A stretch of 64,000 bases of DNA, taken from assembly GCF_905163445.1 (NCBI RefSeq), contig NC_053187.1, positions 8,556,001-8,620,000 of the forward strand, written 5' to 3'. The stretch is from Pararge aegeria. Its lineage: Eukaryota; Arthropoda; Insecta; Lepidoptera; Nymphalidae. Numbering within the stretch: the stretch's first letter is position 1; each line of letters begins with the position of its first letter. Below, in pieces: positions 40,853-52,039 of the stretch. Both the position numbers and the translations under genes were made by a program. The notes under the pieces are model-generated. The model was not told where the DNA came from, made no database searches, and saw only the letters and a list, made by a program, of their open reading frames with translations.

Positions 40853-40945
40853 GCATGGTTTTAAAGTAACTGATTAGCCCGTTGCTATCTTGAACTGCAT
40901 CATCGCTCACTACCAGGTGTCATTGCAAATGAGTGCTTAGTTGTA
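40853..40945 (+). mobile_element. SINE family B 3' end
   Basis: TAGCCCGTTGCTATCTTGAA, then CTGCATCATCGCTCACTACC and AGGTGTCATTGCAAATGAG. Only the 3' block remains. Confidence 0.5.
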
Positions 40946-41059
40946 GCAGAACAAACAATATAATGTTTTATACATTTTTAAAATAGTTTCGCGTCCATGT
41001 TAAGACCTAAAATTATTATGTATAGGCGAAAACACGTTCTGCCAGTATACTTTCACTCA

Positions 41060-41108
41060 TGCTTACATGTCTTTGCCCAGCTTTGGGACATTAATGGGCT
41101 GAGGATGT
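41060..41108 (+). mobile_element. LINE 3' scrap
   Basis: TTTGCCCAGCTTTGGGACAT then TAATGGGCTGAGGATGTATG is a common lepidopteran RTE-type tail. Confidence 0.4.
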
Positions 41109-41505
41109 ATGTATAAAAGTACTTAAATAATGAAACCGGTTTCATGTTGTCTTAAAACCCTATTTTGGATGGAAGTGCTTGCCTTAATATGCTTTATTTT
41201 TATTCGTAGGTTAAATACTTTTCGTAAAATACAAAAAGGGTATAATATATTATGTTCCTAACAAGTGGAATGGATAAGCATACTTGTTTGAACTTCCTTT
41301 AATGTTTTGCATATTGCTCCAGTATGTAATATAACTTATTTTGGACTCTTTAAAAGACTACACATCTCACAAGGGTGTATACTTCACGGAATTCGAAATA
41401 TTAATTATCAGATTAAAAGCTGATAAAAATTAATAAATGAAAAAAAAAAAATTAAATGGGAATCGCGGTAATTATACAACAATCTGGCTCTCCAAAAATT
41501 CAAAG
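41109..41505. other. Unassigned
   Basis: No recognised feature. Confidence 0.3.
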
Positions 41506-41514
41506 AAGAAAAGA

Positions 41515-41795
41515 TAAAAATCTTGTGTGTTAATTATTGCTCTAACCAGGTTGCTCTTAATAACTTTAAATGTCAATGTGAGATGGTGATAACAAAAAGA
41601 ACACACGGCTAAGTTTTGTTGTCAGCTTCTTCTTTGACCAGGACTCGCTAAGAACCCTAGTAGCTATAGTTTTCAGTTTATGAATATGGGTATCACCATC
41701 ATCTCACTACTGTGTACACAATTTCATGTAATGTCCGCATGATAAGATCCATCTATTGGCCTACTTGAATCAAGATATTTTTGACTTTTACTTTG
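41515..41795 (+). mobile_element. LINE 3' tail (GTGATAAC family)
   Basis: GCTCTAACCAGGTTGCTCTT, GTGAGATGGTGATAACAAAA, a reversed GGTATCACCATCATCTCAC further on, and an end ATTGGCCTACTTGAATCAAG. The body therefore folds on itself through GTGAGATGGTGATA and TATCACCATCATCTCAC. Confidence 0.6.
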
Positions 41796-42255
41796 AAAAC
41801 TGTCCACTATACGTCATGCATTTACCTTGAGAGTATGTAGTCTGTGCAGGGTGGATTTGAAAGTGAAAGCCCTGACCTAATGAGTAATCCAAATAGAGCT
41901 TTTACAATGCCAGACAAAAGCAAACGTATTCTGAAATATTTAGTCTACGCCGTGTTTCCATTGCGAATTCAATTTCGGGAACCAACATATCTATTGCCAC
42001 CTGTCTGTCTAATCTGATCGGTCCCTATAACAGCTTGTTTTGGATATTTGCCAAGCGTGTAATCGACGTCAAACAATGCGTATCGTAGTACGGAAAAGTC
42101 GTCATAAATGTTTACTATATGCCACGAAATAAGGGGTGGCGGGTTGATGGAACCGCTAGTAACTTTGCAATGTAAAAATCTACAGAAAAGCAAAATTGGG
42201 AGAGGTTGAAGCTCAAAATTCATCAATTTCAAGTAGGCATATCAAGGCCATATTA
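41796..42255. other. Unassigned
   Basis: No recognised gene or repeat. An 87-codon minus-strand frame is not credited. Confidence 0.3.
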
Positions 42256-42258
42256 TAT

Positions 42259-42332
42259 AACAGACATACTTAACTTTTCAAAAGTGCTTATAGAGTATTA
42301 TAAGCACTTTTGAAAAGTTAAGTATGTCTGTT
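42259..42332. repeat. Perfect 34-bp palindrome (hairpin)
   Basis: Arms 42259-42292 and 42299-42332 are exact reverse complements around GAGTAT. The arm contains CTTTTCAAAAGTGCTTATA, close to the CGTTTCAAAAGTGCTTATAA seen in the LINE tail at 55715-55735, so it may be an inverted duplication of a LINE tail end. Confidence 0.92.
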
Positions 42333-42800
42333 TGTTGTAACTCTATAGCCAAATTCTCCTCTAGCACGTCAACGTGCATAGGAACAGCGTGTTGGGTTTG
42401 AGCTCTAAATTACTACCTCTCAATGCAGGGGGAGTAATTTGTCGTATCGTTTTCTAATGCGGGTTGCATTTGAAAACTCTGACAAAGGAAAGTGTTCTTA
42501 AACGTTTATTATCACAAATCTTTTCTCACACAAAAACCTTAACTATCTTAATATCTTAATAGCTGTTTCTAAGGAGCATTTTAGCGCTTTTTTTGTATGT
42601 TCACAACGATTTTTCTGCCACTATGATTTTTTTATTAAGTCAGTTGATATTTTTTATTTAGTCAGTCAGTTCAGTTACTACTCTATACCTACCTCTCAAA
42701 TAGGTTCCATAACAAGGTTGTTCACTTTGATTTCATGCTTACTAACTAATCTCAATTAACATAATGTTGTTATCTCAATGTAATACAGTTCTCAACATTT
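42333..42800. other. Unassigned
   Basis: No recognised feature. Confidence 0.3.
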
Positions 42801-42804
42801 CTTC

Positions 42805-42980
42805 CCGGATGGATGGATGTCGTACGAGGCGACTTAGGGAACCGGAGAACCCGCAGCAACAACCATCGTCTGCGATCCCAACCCGTCTTCCCAACCTGGT
42901 GATTATGTACAAACCCTTCACTGCTGGGCTAAAGTAAATTCCTTTAGCCCAGCAGTGGACTGTTATAGGCTATCGATGAT
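42805..42980 (+). mobile_element. RTE-type LINE 3' piece
   Basis: GATGGATGTCGTACGAGGCG, CGTCTTCCCAACCTGGTG, and an end TTTAGCCCAGCAGTGGACTG then TTATAGGCTATCGATGATG. A 16-bp palindrome (CACTGCTGGGCTAAAG / CTTTAGCCCAGCAGTG, 42919-42957) lies within it. Confidence 0.55.
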
Positions 42981-43675
42981 GAGTAAAAGCTATAACTAAC
43001 GTAGAAATAAAACGTAATAGCTAAAAGACAGTTGCTTGCTAAGGCAGTTTTATTACACATACATGCCTAAAGGAGATTCAAGTTTTATTTTTGCATTTAG
43101 ATTCCATCGTAAAAAGGTAAAAATATCTCACAAAAATGACATCCTTTTATGAGCCGCGTGTTGAACTCGACACACAAAGAAAATGTACATAAACATAATT
43201 TTGGAGTACAGTGTGACATCATAAGATCGACAGACGTTAAAATGAACGAACGTTATGAACGTAAATTTTATTTGACACACTTCCATTGGTGATTCAGTTC
43301 ACATTTGTAATAAATTATGTGAAAATAGAAATGTTTTACAGTGCACTGCAACTACATCCGGAGATAAACACCACTGATTTGTGGTCATTCAAATTATTAT
43401 ACTCATGTGTTATTTAATGAACATGTTAATTATCAGTTTGCGTAAGCTTTTATTTGAGCGTACCCGATAGGCCCATGAAATATCATTCATTATTTACTTC
43501 CGAAACCTACTTATGTCCAAACGCTTGGCACTCTCTTATGGAGGAAAGAAAGATTAAGAAAAATTAAAGATAATGATTTAAATATTACTATCATTATAGT
43601 AACCGAGACAGGCGGTTTTGTTATTTGATTATATAAGCTAGACCTTGACTCTTTAAGTGGTATCTAGTTGATTAT
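42981..43675. other. Unassigned
   Basis: No recognised feature. Confidence 0.3.
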
Positions 43676-43689
43676 CTAGATTTGATATT

Positions 43690-43775
43690 CCTAAATTGCA
43701 CCTATCAGAGATCGAATAAGTGACCACCCAGTCATAAGACCGCAGCGTTCATATCTACGCTAGGGAGGTCATCAA
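43690..43775 (-). mobile_element. SINE family B head, reversed
   Basis: GACCACCCAGTCATAAGACC and GCAGCGTTCATATCTACGCT then AGGGAGGTC give, reversed, the SINE B A-box region. The B box is decayed. Confidence 0.5.
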
Positions 43776-44345
43776 AATACAGGAAGCTTAAAGTACTTTA
43801 AGCAAACATAACACAAAATTAATCGAAACTGTTACTTTTGCATTACAGACATACACTTAAATTTTATTACTTTGTATTTAACATAATAACAGAAAACAGG
43901 ATAGACAGATTTTGAATCTAAGTGCCACACGCACAAACCCTATCTAATTAGTAAACTATAGGACGTAGAGTTGTAGACTATGAGAATATCTAATCATAGA
44001 TAAGATAATATAGATTATACGTATTTTGGAATCCTAAACATCAATAGAAATAAACACATTTTTCAGTATTCATTGTTGTCTTTACTGCGTGGTCTCAGTA
44101 TGAATACAGTATTTCATCTATGAATACTGTAAAAACCCGAAAAAACTGCTTTGTCCTGGCAGCGCAAGCCCCTGTGATTTTTATGAAACAAACAAAAGCC
44201 GTAGCTTTATGACGACTACAGCAAGTCTTTATATAGCTACGTATATCTAAGTTGAAATAAACCAGGAAAACATTTCCACATAACGAAGGCAGAAAACCCT
44301 TCAGCTAGTTTGCTTGACTTTAATTTGCTAATTACCAGTGTCGCT
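43776..44345. other. Unassigned
   Basis: No recognised feature. Confidence 0.3.
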
Positions 44346-44349
44346 AACT

Positions 44350-44740
44350 ATGGGCCTCATAAGAAGGCTCAGAGTCACTCAGCAGGCGATAGAAAGAGCT
44401 ATATTAGGAGTATCTCTAACTCTACGATCACATCAGAAATGAGGAGATCCGTAGAAGAACTAGAGGTACCGACATAGCTCATCGAGTCGCGAAGCTGAAG
44501 TTGCAATGGGCGGGGCACATAGCTCGGAGAACCGATGGACGTTGGGGTTCCAAGGTGTTAGAGTGGCAACCCCGCACCGGTAAGCGCAGCGTTGATCGAC
44601 CCCTAACCAGGTGGACAGACGATATCAAACAAGTCGCGGGGGCCGCTGCATACAAGCGGCCCAGAATCGTAGAGTTTAGAACGCCCTAACAAAGACCTAT
44701 GTCCTTCAGTGGACGACAATCGGTTGATTCGATGAAGATG
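44350..44740 (+). pseudogene. RTE-clade LINE ORF2 C-terminus and 3' end
   Basis: Translation of about 44460-44645 gives a peptide with TDIAHRVAKLKLQWAGHIAR, then RTDGRWGSKVLEWQPRTG and a WTDDIKQVAG box. These are hallmarks of the C-terminal end of RTE (BovB-like) ORF2 proteins. An upstream block encodes RAMLGVSL-like residues with frameshifts. It ends in CAGTGGACGACAATCGGTTG and GAT-rich sequence. The reverse transcriptase core is missing, and stops before the W box show it is dead. Confidence 0.72.
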
Positions 44741-45170
44741 GTGATGACGATCTCATTTTTTTCTTTGGTTGATCAGTAAAGTCTTCCATGCTGTTTTACT
44801 AGTCATTAAATAGTACGGAATCTAATTAGAGAATTACTTTTTCATAATGCATGCCCCTCATTTCTTTCACAGAAAAACACGAGGTCGTTATTGTAATTTG
44901 TAAACTGTCAACGTTCTAATTTAAATTGTGTCTTGCAAATTTATAGTTTTAACAAATTGGCTGATTTGTGTTTTTCATTTTGCTCAGTTTGTGTTTTGTA
45001 CCAAGGACTGTACTACTCGTTAATGTCCGGAATTTAATTAAGTGGGCTTCAGCTGAAAATCTGCGTTGTGTGCCATCACGTTGATTATAATATTTCAGCT
45101 AATGCCTTGTTTAAACATTTAGTTCAAGTATTAGGTCAGTTATGTACTCGTGGGTTTGCGCAGTATTATT
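44741..45170. other. Unassigned
   Basis: No recognised feature. Confidence 0.3.
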
Positions 45171-45175
45171 AAAAA

Positions 45176-45217
45176 TTAAATAACAAAGTTATAGATTACT
45201 GTAACTTTGTTATTTAA
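45176..45217. repeat. Palindrome, 16-bp perfect arms
   Basis: TTAAATAACAAAGTTA and its reverse complement around a 10-base loop. Confidence 0.85.
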
Positions 45218-45835
45218 ATAAGCGATCCCCCACTTCATCCACGTACAACTTTGTACACAATATAATTTTCATAGATGTAACTTGAAAAATTATCAATTTC
45301 TTCTGCATATCAATTTTCATCCACTATAAATATAGAAAGGCTTCGGCTTCCGAGAAGAATCGGGCCATCAAATGCAATAAAGAACTTTCAAAGCCGATTG
45401 GTAGTTCCAGAGTCCAGAGTCAGAGTTCCAGGTCCCGTTTAGCCAAAATAAACAAGCTCTTCGGCTTTATATTTAGTATATTACATAAACATATTACAGA
45501 TAAACATATAGTTGTGGTTCAATCAAGAGGAGAGAAGACGTCTAAAATAAACAATTGAAGAAAATTTACGAGTTATAATTATCGCGTCATTACTTATTAA
45601 ACGTTGGATATAAGTGAAATGTATTTAGACTTATTGTAAGTCGTAGTAAATCTAACGGGGTAGTCAGCAAGCAGCCTGAGATTTCGGCTCTGGCTGTACA
45701 GAGCCGCGAGTAAACGACGAATTTTAGATCATAGACCCACGACGCTGTCCTTATATGGTTTGGCAGGCTTTATCGATTTTTATCAAATAATAAAAATGTT
45801 GAAGCAGTATTTACAAATATATAAAGTATAGTATA
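45218..45835. other. Unassigned
   Basis: No recognised feature. Confidence 0.3.
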
Positions 45836-45839
45836 TGGC

Positions 45840-45922
45840 ATCATCATCATTATCATTATCATGTCAACCAATGGACGTCTACTGCTGTATTTTGTAGGTT
45901 CGTCTACTGGGAGTTCCAACCT
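45840..45922 (-). mobile_element. RTE-type LINE 3' end, reversed
   Basis: CATCATCATTATCATTATCA, then CAACCAATGGACGTCTACTG and GGGAGTTCCAACC. Reversed form of the end at 38255. Confidence 0.55.
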
Positions 45923-46144
45923 TTTAATTTTTTTTTAAATCCGTTTGTTTTCCTTATTCTTAGTCCGTCTTCAGGATGCAAAACTTTGCTAAGATCGGTT
46001 TAAGGTTTAAGTAACAATGATTTTTTTTAATTCTTAGGTAGAGTTCAATTTTCCTAATAAAAATCCAAAATAAGCCTAACTCAGGTTGCAAGCAACATAT
46101 GTGGCCAATTTAATGAAAAGCGATACATTTGTTGATCCGAACAT

Positions 46145-46478
46145 AGGGTTAAGCCTAAACGTGAAAGCGGTGAAAGCCAATTGGGGAAGGCATCGGCTTG
46201 CCTTTCGTGAAGCCCGAGTTTGAGCCCCGGCACGCACCACTGATTTTTGGAGTGCTTTTTTTTTAATTCAAGCAATTTATCACTTGCTTTAAAAGCTGGA
46301 GGAAAACATCGTGAGGATACCTGTATGCCAAGAGTTCGCCATAATGGTTGCAACGGCGTGTGAAGTCTATCAATCCACACTTGGCCAACGTGGTAGACTA
46401 CGGACTAAACCCATCCGTTCTGAGAAGAGACCCCTGTAGCTGGCCGGAAATGGGTTCATGACGATGAATGTAGGGTTT
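46145..46478 (+). mobile_element. SINE family C, near full length
   Basis: Head with GAGTTTGAGCCCCGGCACG, body AACATCGTGAGGATACCTG, and 3' half CACACTTGGCCAACGTGGTA then GACTACGGACTAAACCC and GGCCGGAAATGGGTTCATGA. Confidence 0.6.
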
Positions 46479-46561
46479 GCCTATAAATTATCACGCTGGG
46501 TAGACGTGTTAGTGATCGCAGTAGATGGTAGTAACAGCTGCTGTCCGTGATCCGTGTTGTT

Positions 46562-46832
46562 TGACGGTCGATTGGCGCAGTGGGCAGTGACCCTGATTTC
46601 TGAGTCCAAGGCCGTGGGTTCGATTCCCACAACTGGACAATATTTGTGTGATGAACATGAATGTTTTTCGGTGTCTGGGTGTTTATCTATATATAATATA
46701 AGTATTTGTGTATAGTTTTCATAAAAAATATTCATCAGTTATCTTAGTACCCATGACGCAAGCTACGCTTAATTTGGGACTAGATGGCGATGTGTGTATT
46801 GTCGTTGTATATTTATTTATTTATTTATTTAT
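46562..46832 (+). mobile_element. SINE family A, full length, well preserved
   Basis: A box in CGATTGGCGCAGTGGGCAGT, B box in CGTGGGTTCGATTCCCACAA, body GGTGTCTGGGTGTTTATCTA, and 3' block GGGACTAGATGGCGATGTGT, ending in (TTTA)n at about 46808-46832. RNA polymerase III-type retroelement without coding capacity. Confidence 0.87.
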
Positions 46833-46844
46833 TTGTTGTATTCC

Positions 46845-46935
46845 CTTAGTCGCCTCGTACCTTGGAAGAGGAGGGGTAGTGGAAACTGTATTTTGATCTG
46901 CCACCACCACACAGCACGGCAAAAGTATGGATGCT
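46845..46935 (-). mobile_element. LINE 3' UTR piece, reversed
   Basis: CCCTTAGTCGCCTCGTACCT, GGAAGAGGAGGGGTAGTGG and TGCCACCACCACACAGCACG read reversed as part of an RTE-like tail (compare GTACGAGGCGACTTAGGGAA at 42820). Confidence 0.45.
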
Positions 46936-47270
46936 CAGTTGAAAATAGAATAGAAACTGTAGGAACGTGATACTATTTCAATACCAGGCAAAGGTGAACG
47001 CGTGCTGAATAATATAGTTTGCAGCGCAACGCTATCATTGCGGTTTGTGTTTACACAAACGCCATCGTCTATTGTCACACACGCCTCCTACCTATTAAAG
47101 TCTGCATCAGAGAGCGTCACTAATTCGGTTAGACCTGGGCTAGTGCCAAACTGCTTGTTAGAAAACAAATCTCGTAACGTAACATATTATTATTTAGGTC
47201 GGAAATGCGGATTTGCCAGCAAAGTTGGGTAGGGACAATTAATGAGTTTTCTTTTGTATTCTGCTACAGT
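46936..47270. other. Unassigned
   Basis: A 76-codon frame at 47002-47232 shows no domain. No repeats recognised. Confidence 0.3.
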
Positions 47271-47277
47271 TCGGCCC

Positions 47278-47350
47278 TTAATTTAAATCTCACCTGCTGG
47301 TAACTGATCATACAGTAGTTGCGGAATAGCCTGTTAGGGATTAAAATATG
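47278..47350 (-). mobile_element. SINE family B 3' scrap, reversed
   Basis: AATCTCACCTGCTGGTAACT then GATCATACAGTAGTTGCGG and ATAGCCTGTTAGGG match the reversed 3' block of SINE B. Confidence 0.45.
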
Positions 47351-47594
47351 TGAGTAGCTCGTAGATGACGATACTAACGATACTTTTTGGAGCATTTAAT
47401 ATGTTAAAAAAATTTAAAAATCAAGTTTTTAGTAGTTAGTTTTGCAATTATCTAAGATATATTAGCCAAATGTCAACTGTTTGCAACCCCTTACAAGATA
47501 TTGAGTGTCCCGAGGCCGAGGTGTTATTGTTTAAGGAATTCTCCCAGCACTTTACCATAAGCCTTTTAATTGTGACGAGTATAAATTACTTAGA

Positions 47595-48032
47595 AGCCAT
47601 CCCTATAAATGTCAATGTAAGTTTGTTTTTTACGCTTTCACGCACAAACTAATTAACCGATCCTCATGAAACTTTGTACACATATTTTTGGAAGTGTTAG
47701 AAGTAATATAGGATACTTTTTATCCCGACATTAAGCTCGGTTCCTTTGGGAGAGGGGATGAGTGTTTGACTATTTTACACCATAACTTCGACAAATTATT
47801 ACCGATGTAAGTAATTATTTTTTTACTTTAGAGGTTATAATATGTGTTTAATTTTGTACAAACTGTGGTTGGAGATAGAGGACAGAACTCCTCAGCGAAC
47901 AGCAGCAATTCCCTCATTTAAGGCTTAGCAATACTGAATACTTTAATATTTTTAGATCTACAACTAAATTTAATAAAAAACAATATCAAACGCAGAAGGA
48001 GTCGCGGGCAACAGCTAGTATACCATAATCGA
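47595..48032 (+). mobile_element. Helitron-like element
   Basis: ATCCCTATAAATGTCAATGT at the left, GATCCTCATGAAACTTTGTA, GGACAGAACTCCTCAGCGAA, and the 3' end GTCGCGGGCAACAGCTAGTA. It runs parallel to the copy at 27205 and antiparallel to that at 50110. Confidence 0.58.
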
Positions 48033-48835
48033 AACGCAACCCATATAATACTCATAATAATATTGTGTAATACCGATGGCCATCCACAGTCCTCGTCATC
48101 AGTTCCACTTGACCATATGGTGCTTTTCCAAAGAATATGCACAAGTTCTTTTAGGTGTGCCTATAATATGAAGAGTTACCTCGATTTCTCCAGAATCCCT
48201 ACAACAAATCATCACCAAATTAAAATTAGATCCCTTCCGTGGTAAAACGTACCAAACGAAAAAAGATTCATCAAAATCGGTTTAACTATTTCGTATTTAT
48301 TTAATATGGATCGGCATATTTTAAAATTTAATTCCTTCCCTAAGGTATTTCCCTAAGGTGTACTGGCCGCACCCCATATTTGCTAACACAACACAAAATT
48401 GCTGACATAGTGCGTTCTTTTGGCAAATAGCTCCTTGTTAAAAGCAACTAGGTACAAAATGATGACCCAGAGAGCCTTATTAGCGTGCCAGGAACAGTCT
48501 TAACTACAACAAGCAAGAAGCGATATACAAACGAATAGCGATAAAGTATGAATTGAAGTAATTAGGTATTTCACTGCTTGACAAAGTAACTAACGTTATA
48601 TTTTTTCTTTTATTTTGTAAGCAGAATCGTGTCATAGACCTTAAGTCCGTGGGCTCCTTCTCTAATAATTGCTTCAATGTTATTAAAATTAAAAAATTAA
48701 AATTCTTGGTTTAATTTCAATAAGCAATTAGGTAAGCAAGTAGGTATAACTGGTATATGTAATACGTGGTATTTTTATAAACACACACAATTAAAAAAAA
48801 AAAAAAAGAATCCTAATAGTCCGCTGAATATTTAG
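48033..48835. other. Mostly unassigned; repeat scrap near 48250-48300
   Basis: AGATTCATCAAAATCGGTTT then AACTATTTC resembles a Helitron-like interior. Nothing else was recognised. Confidence 0.3.
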
Positions 48836-48837
48836 TT

Positions 48838-48895
48838 TTTTAACCGACTTAAAAAAAAGAGGAGGTTTCTAACTCGGTTGCCTTTTTTATGTTTT
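48838..48895 (+). mobile_element. Short interspersed repeat AACCGACTTAAAAAAAAGAG
   Basis: AACCGACTTAAAAAAAAGAG then GAGGTTTCTAACTCGG is a common lepidopteran retroelement tail motif. Confidence 0.45.
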
Positions 48896-49560
48896 TTACC
48901 TGCGAACTGTGTTATTTATCAACTGAATTGGATAATTCTTTTTTCGTTTTAAACGATATACTTCCTAGTGGACCCACTTTCATTACGTCAAGATAGAACA
49001 AACTGGATAAATTAAGGGAACTCTTCAAATATGATAGGCATCTATAGCGATTTGGATTTTTCTTTTTATTGTAAAACTTTTGCGATAAATAATGCGTAAA
49101 TACAACATACTTTTCGGATCAACTCTACCTTCTTGTGAAATACGTGTTTTTCTACTTTTGTTAGTAAAATACAACTAAAACAGTTAAAACAAAAAATATA
49201 TACAACCTAATTTAGATATGGGTATAATCTGTAAACTAACATATAGAATAAAATTGAGGTCGCAGAGTTATGTATTTCTAAAGATGCATCGTAAAATGTT
49301 ATTAACACGCCTCTAGGAGCTCGGTCGCCTATTTTCGGCGGCTTTTCGTCAAGATCACGATCAAGTGGACGCACTGACACGTTATAACGAGCGAGCGACA
49401 GCTGTTCAGATCTTTAATGACATCTCTTGGCCTCATCCGTTTCTTATACTCATCTACGCACTGGTTGTGTCAAGGACCATTACTGGTAAAGTACTTCTAC
49501 AAAGTCATTTAGAAATCGGGTGCTATAAAAGCAATAAAAGGCTTTTAAAAGCGTCACTTA
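48896..49560. other. Unassigned
   Basis: No recognised feature. Confidence 0.3.
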
Positions 49561-49566
49561 TTTAGT

Positions 49567-49795
49567 TTGGACAATATTTGTGTGATGAACATGAATGTTT
49601 TCAGTGTCTGGGTGTTTATCTATATATTATAAGTGTTTGTATATATTATATTATTCATAAATTATATTATAGTATTCATAAAAATTATTCATCAGTTATC
49701 TTACCCATAACACAAGCTACGCTTACTTTGGGACTAGATGGCGATGTGTGTATTGTCGTGGTATATATATATTTTTAATTTATTTATATATATTT
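49567..49795 (+). mobile_element. SINE family A, 5'-truncated
   Basis: Starts in the body (GGACAATATTTGTGTGATGA), has TCAGTGTCTGGGTGTTTATC and the 3' block GGGACTAGATGGCGATGTGT, and ends AT-rich. The tRNA-like head is missing. Confidence 0.75.
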
Positions 49796-49819
49796 ACACG
49801 TTAATGCTTGTTTATTTTT

Positions 49820-50080
49820 CAAGTAACATTTGACGGACCAACTAGATGACGGTGCTCTGTCACACATTTTGCAGGGCAGGGCATAGGGGAACACTTTGAA
49901 AGAGTTCCGCCTTGGATCCATCAACCTGAGGCGAAGAATACCTTCAGCCTCATGTGTAATTACACCGGCAACCATACTCTTCAGACCGGAACCCAGCAAT
50001 GATGATGCACAGAAATAAGTATGTCGGTAGTACTTTCCTAGACGGGCTGTGTCATAAAAACTCTCCTACTACTAAAACCT
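49820..50080 (+). mobile_element. Interspersed repeat family D
   Basis: TCAGCCTCATGTGTAATTAC, ACCGGCAACCATACTCTTCA, GACCGGAACCCAGCAATG and CTAGACGGGCTGTGTCATAA follow the order seen at 6640 and 53110. Confidence 0.5.
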
Positions 50081-50109
50081 GTGCGTATCAACGTGTGCGT
50101 GAAAAGTAT

Positions 50110-50620
50110 AATCTACTAGCTGTTGCCCGCGACTTCGTTTGCGTTTGTTTTTGTTTTTGTTTTTTGATGTGGCATTTAGTTGTAGTTCTAAAAAAATTAA
50201 AGTATTCAGTATCGCTAAGTCATAAATGAGGGGTTTGCTGCTGTCCACTGAGGAGTTCTGTCCTCTATTTACAACCACATTCATCAGATCTACACAAAGT
50301 TTGGGAAAAATTAAATACATATTATAACCTCTATAGTACAAGAAAAAAATATTTAAATCGGTTATAATTTGTCGGAGTTATGGTGTAAAATCGTCAAACA
50401 CTTTCATCCCCTCACCCAAAGGAACCGAGCTTAATGTCAGAATAAAAAAGTATCCTATATTACTTCTAACACTGTCAAAAATATGTGTACAAAGTGTCAT
50501 AAGGATCGGTTAAGAAGTTTTTGCGTGAAAGCGCAACAAACAAACTTACATTGACATTTATAATATAAATAGGGATAGGGATAGGGTTAGGGAAGGGATA
50601 GGGAATGGATTATTCCTCAT
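50110..50620 (-). mobile_element. Helitron-like element, reversed, with GGGATA repeats
   Basis: CTACTAGCTGTTGCCCGCGA begins the reversed 3' end at 50113. The interior matches the copies at 27205 and 47595 reversed. The 5' side ends in tandem GGGATA/GGGTTAG-like hexamers (50572-50612). The hexamers belong to the element and are not telomeric. Confidence 0.6.
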
Positions 50621-51080
50621 ATTTGATAATGGTAGTTGTCATTATAGGTTTCATAATATAACGCTAATTACGCCTTATAGTTATCGCGTTAGACTGTTAC
50701 CATAACATTATATAACGTATACTAACTCCGCAAGGCCCCATTTATACCTAAGTATAAAAAATTGTTAGTCGAATTGCGAATAACTTTAAGCTCTTTGTCA
50801 AATACGAATACCTTTCAGTTTACCTCAATTGTTTGAATTAATAATTTTTTTTCAAGAAAAGGAATCGCTATAAAAGTGTTCTGCACTGCGACTATTCATG
50901 AATTTAGGCCGCGACCTCATCCTTAATTCATGATAAGTGCGAGCTCACGAGTCCGAATGTCGTAAGTGTGGGAGACATAAACATCCCTTGAATTAAGAAG
51001 TCATGCAGTACCAAGCTAAAGTGACAGAGGGCAGATCATTTCTCTTGCAGAACTGAAGACCTTTAGGATATACGCGTTCT
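50621..51080. other. Unassigned
   Basis: No recognised feature. Confidence 0.3.
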
Positions 51081-51084
51081 TGTT

Positions 51085-51258
51085 TACTAGATGAGAAATA
51101 ACAAGGTTGCTAGGAAGAAGCCTGCTCGGCTTTTTTTCTCTCGTAAGATGGAATACCGTTCGTTAACTCGTAAAATATGATATTATAAAAAAAAGGTAAG
51201 TGCAGCTCAGTTTCTTGCAGGCTTCTTCAGCCGCTGGCGAAATCATCTAGCCAGACTA
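51085..51258 (+). mobile_element. CR1-like LINE 3' piece
   Basis: Encodes a short NKVARKKPARLF-like end, then CAGCTCAGTTTCTTGCAGGC then TTCTTCAG, the 3' UTR block of the LINE at 23640-23760. Confidence 0.45.
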
Positions 51259-51826
51259 CAGCCATCGTAGAAATTTGACACTCTTGCTTAAAAGAAGGCA
51301 ATTTTGCACGACTCATGATGCGAAGCATCAGAGAGTGCTTTACGATCGAAAAATTTTTTTCGCCTCATTTCGGCGGCTATTTTTATTATTATAGCCTTGT
51401 TAGTTCACGGAAGCAAGATATTTTGCATACTATTGTCGAGATAAGTTAATGGAGATTAATTCCATACTTTTAAAAAATTGATTTACTGCTATTTTTTCCT
51501 GATATTGGAAAAAAACACCAAAATAGGTCAAAAAATTTTCCTGTCCGTCATGTGTGAAACCCGAAAACACTCTTGTGAAAAAATCCATTATTTGAGTTAA
51601 ATTAAAAAAAAAAAACATTCTAATCGACGATTGTAGGTCACTGAATGCGAATGATTAATTAATTCAGTTTAATTGCAATTAATAAAAAACGAAAACTGCA
51701 AGACTCTATATCTATATATATCCATGTAAAATTAACATGGATGGTGATATATCTATATCTATAGATATTATGTACATTTTATTCCACCAGGGGCGCCTGT
51801 GCATCACTTTCCTAGTACAGCTGTGT
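51259..51826. other. Unassigned
   Basis: Contains a short TGATGCGAAGCATCA palindrome near 51317 and repeated TATATCTATATC near 51705-51770. Nothing else. Confidence 0.3.
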
Positions 51827-51827
51827 T

Positions 51828-51833
51828 AAAATT

Positions 51834-51865
<32 letters not shown>

Positions 51866-51868
51866 TTA
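51828..51868. repeat. Poly(T) tract, ~38 bases with one C
   Basis: A T run broken by one C. Possibly the 3' tail of an unrecognised minus-strand retroelement to its right. Confidence 0.7.
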
Positions 51869-52039
51869 TTAATTGAGCATTATGAGTCGTGCACTTTTGG
51901 ATTTTCCAAATTTTTTTTAAATTTAGGCTAGAAGCTGTAGATTTGATATGGTAAGGTAAAGATTGTAAACATTTGTTAAGAGATAATTTCACGAATTCAC
52001 ACTCTACGAGACTGGGAAATGGGGTTGGGAGATTGTGTG

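Noticed and set aside
28292..46640. tRNA genes at the heads of SINE A copies
   Set aside because: The B box is perfect but the cloverleaf is incomplete and a constant SINE body follows each time.
50572..50612. Interstitial telomeric repeat
   Set aside because: The hexamers are GGGATA/GGGTTAG-like, whereas the lepidopteran telomere unit is TTAGG. The run is part of a dispersed Helitron-like element.
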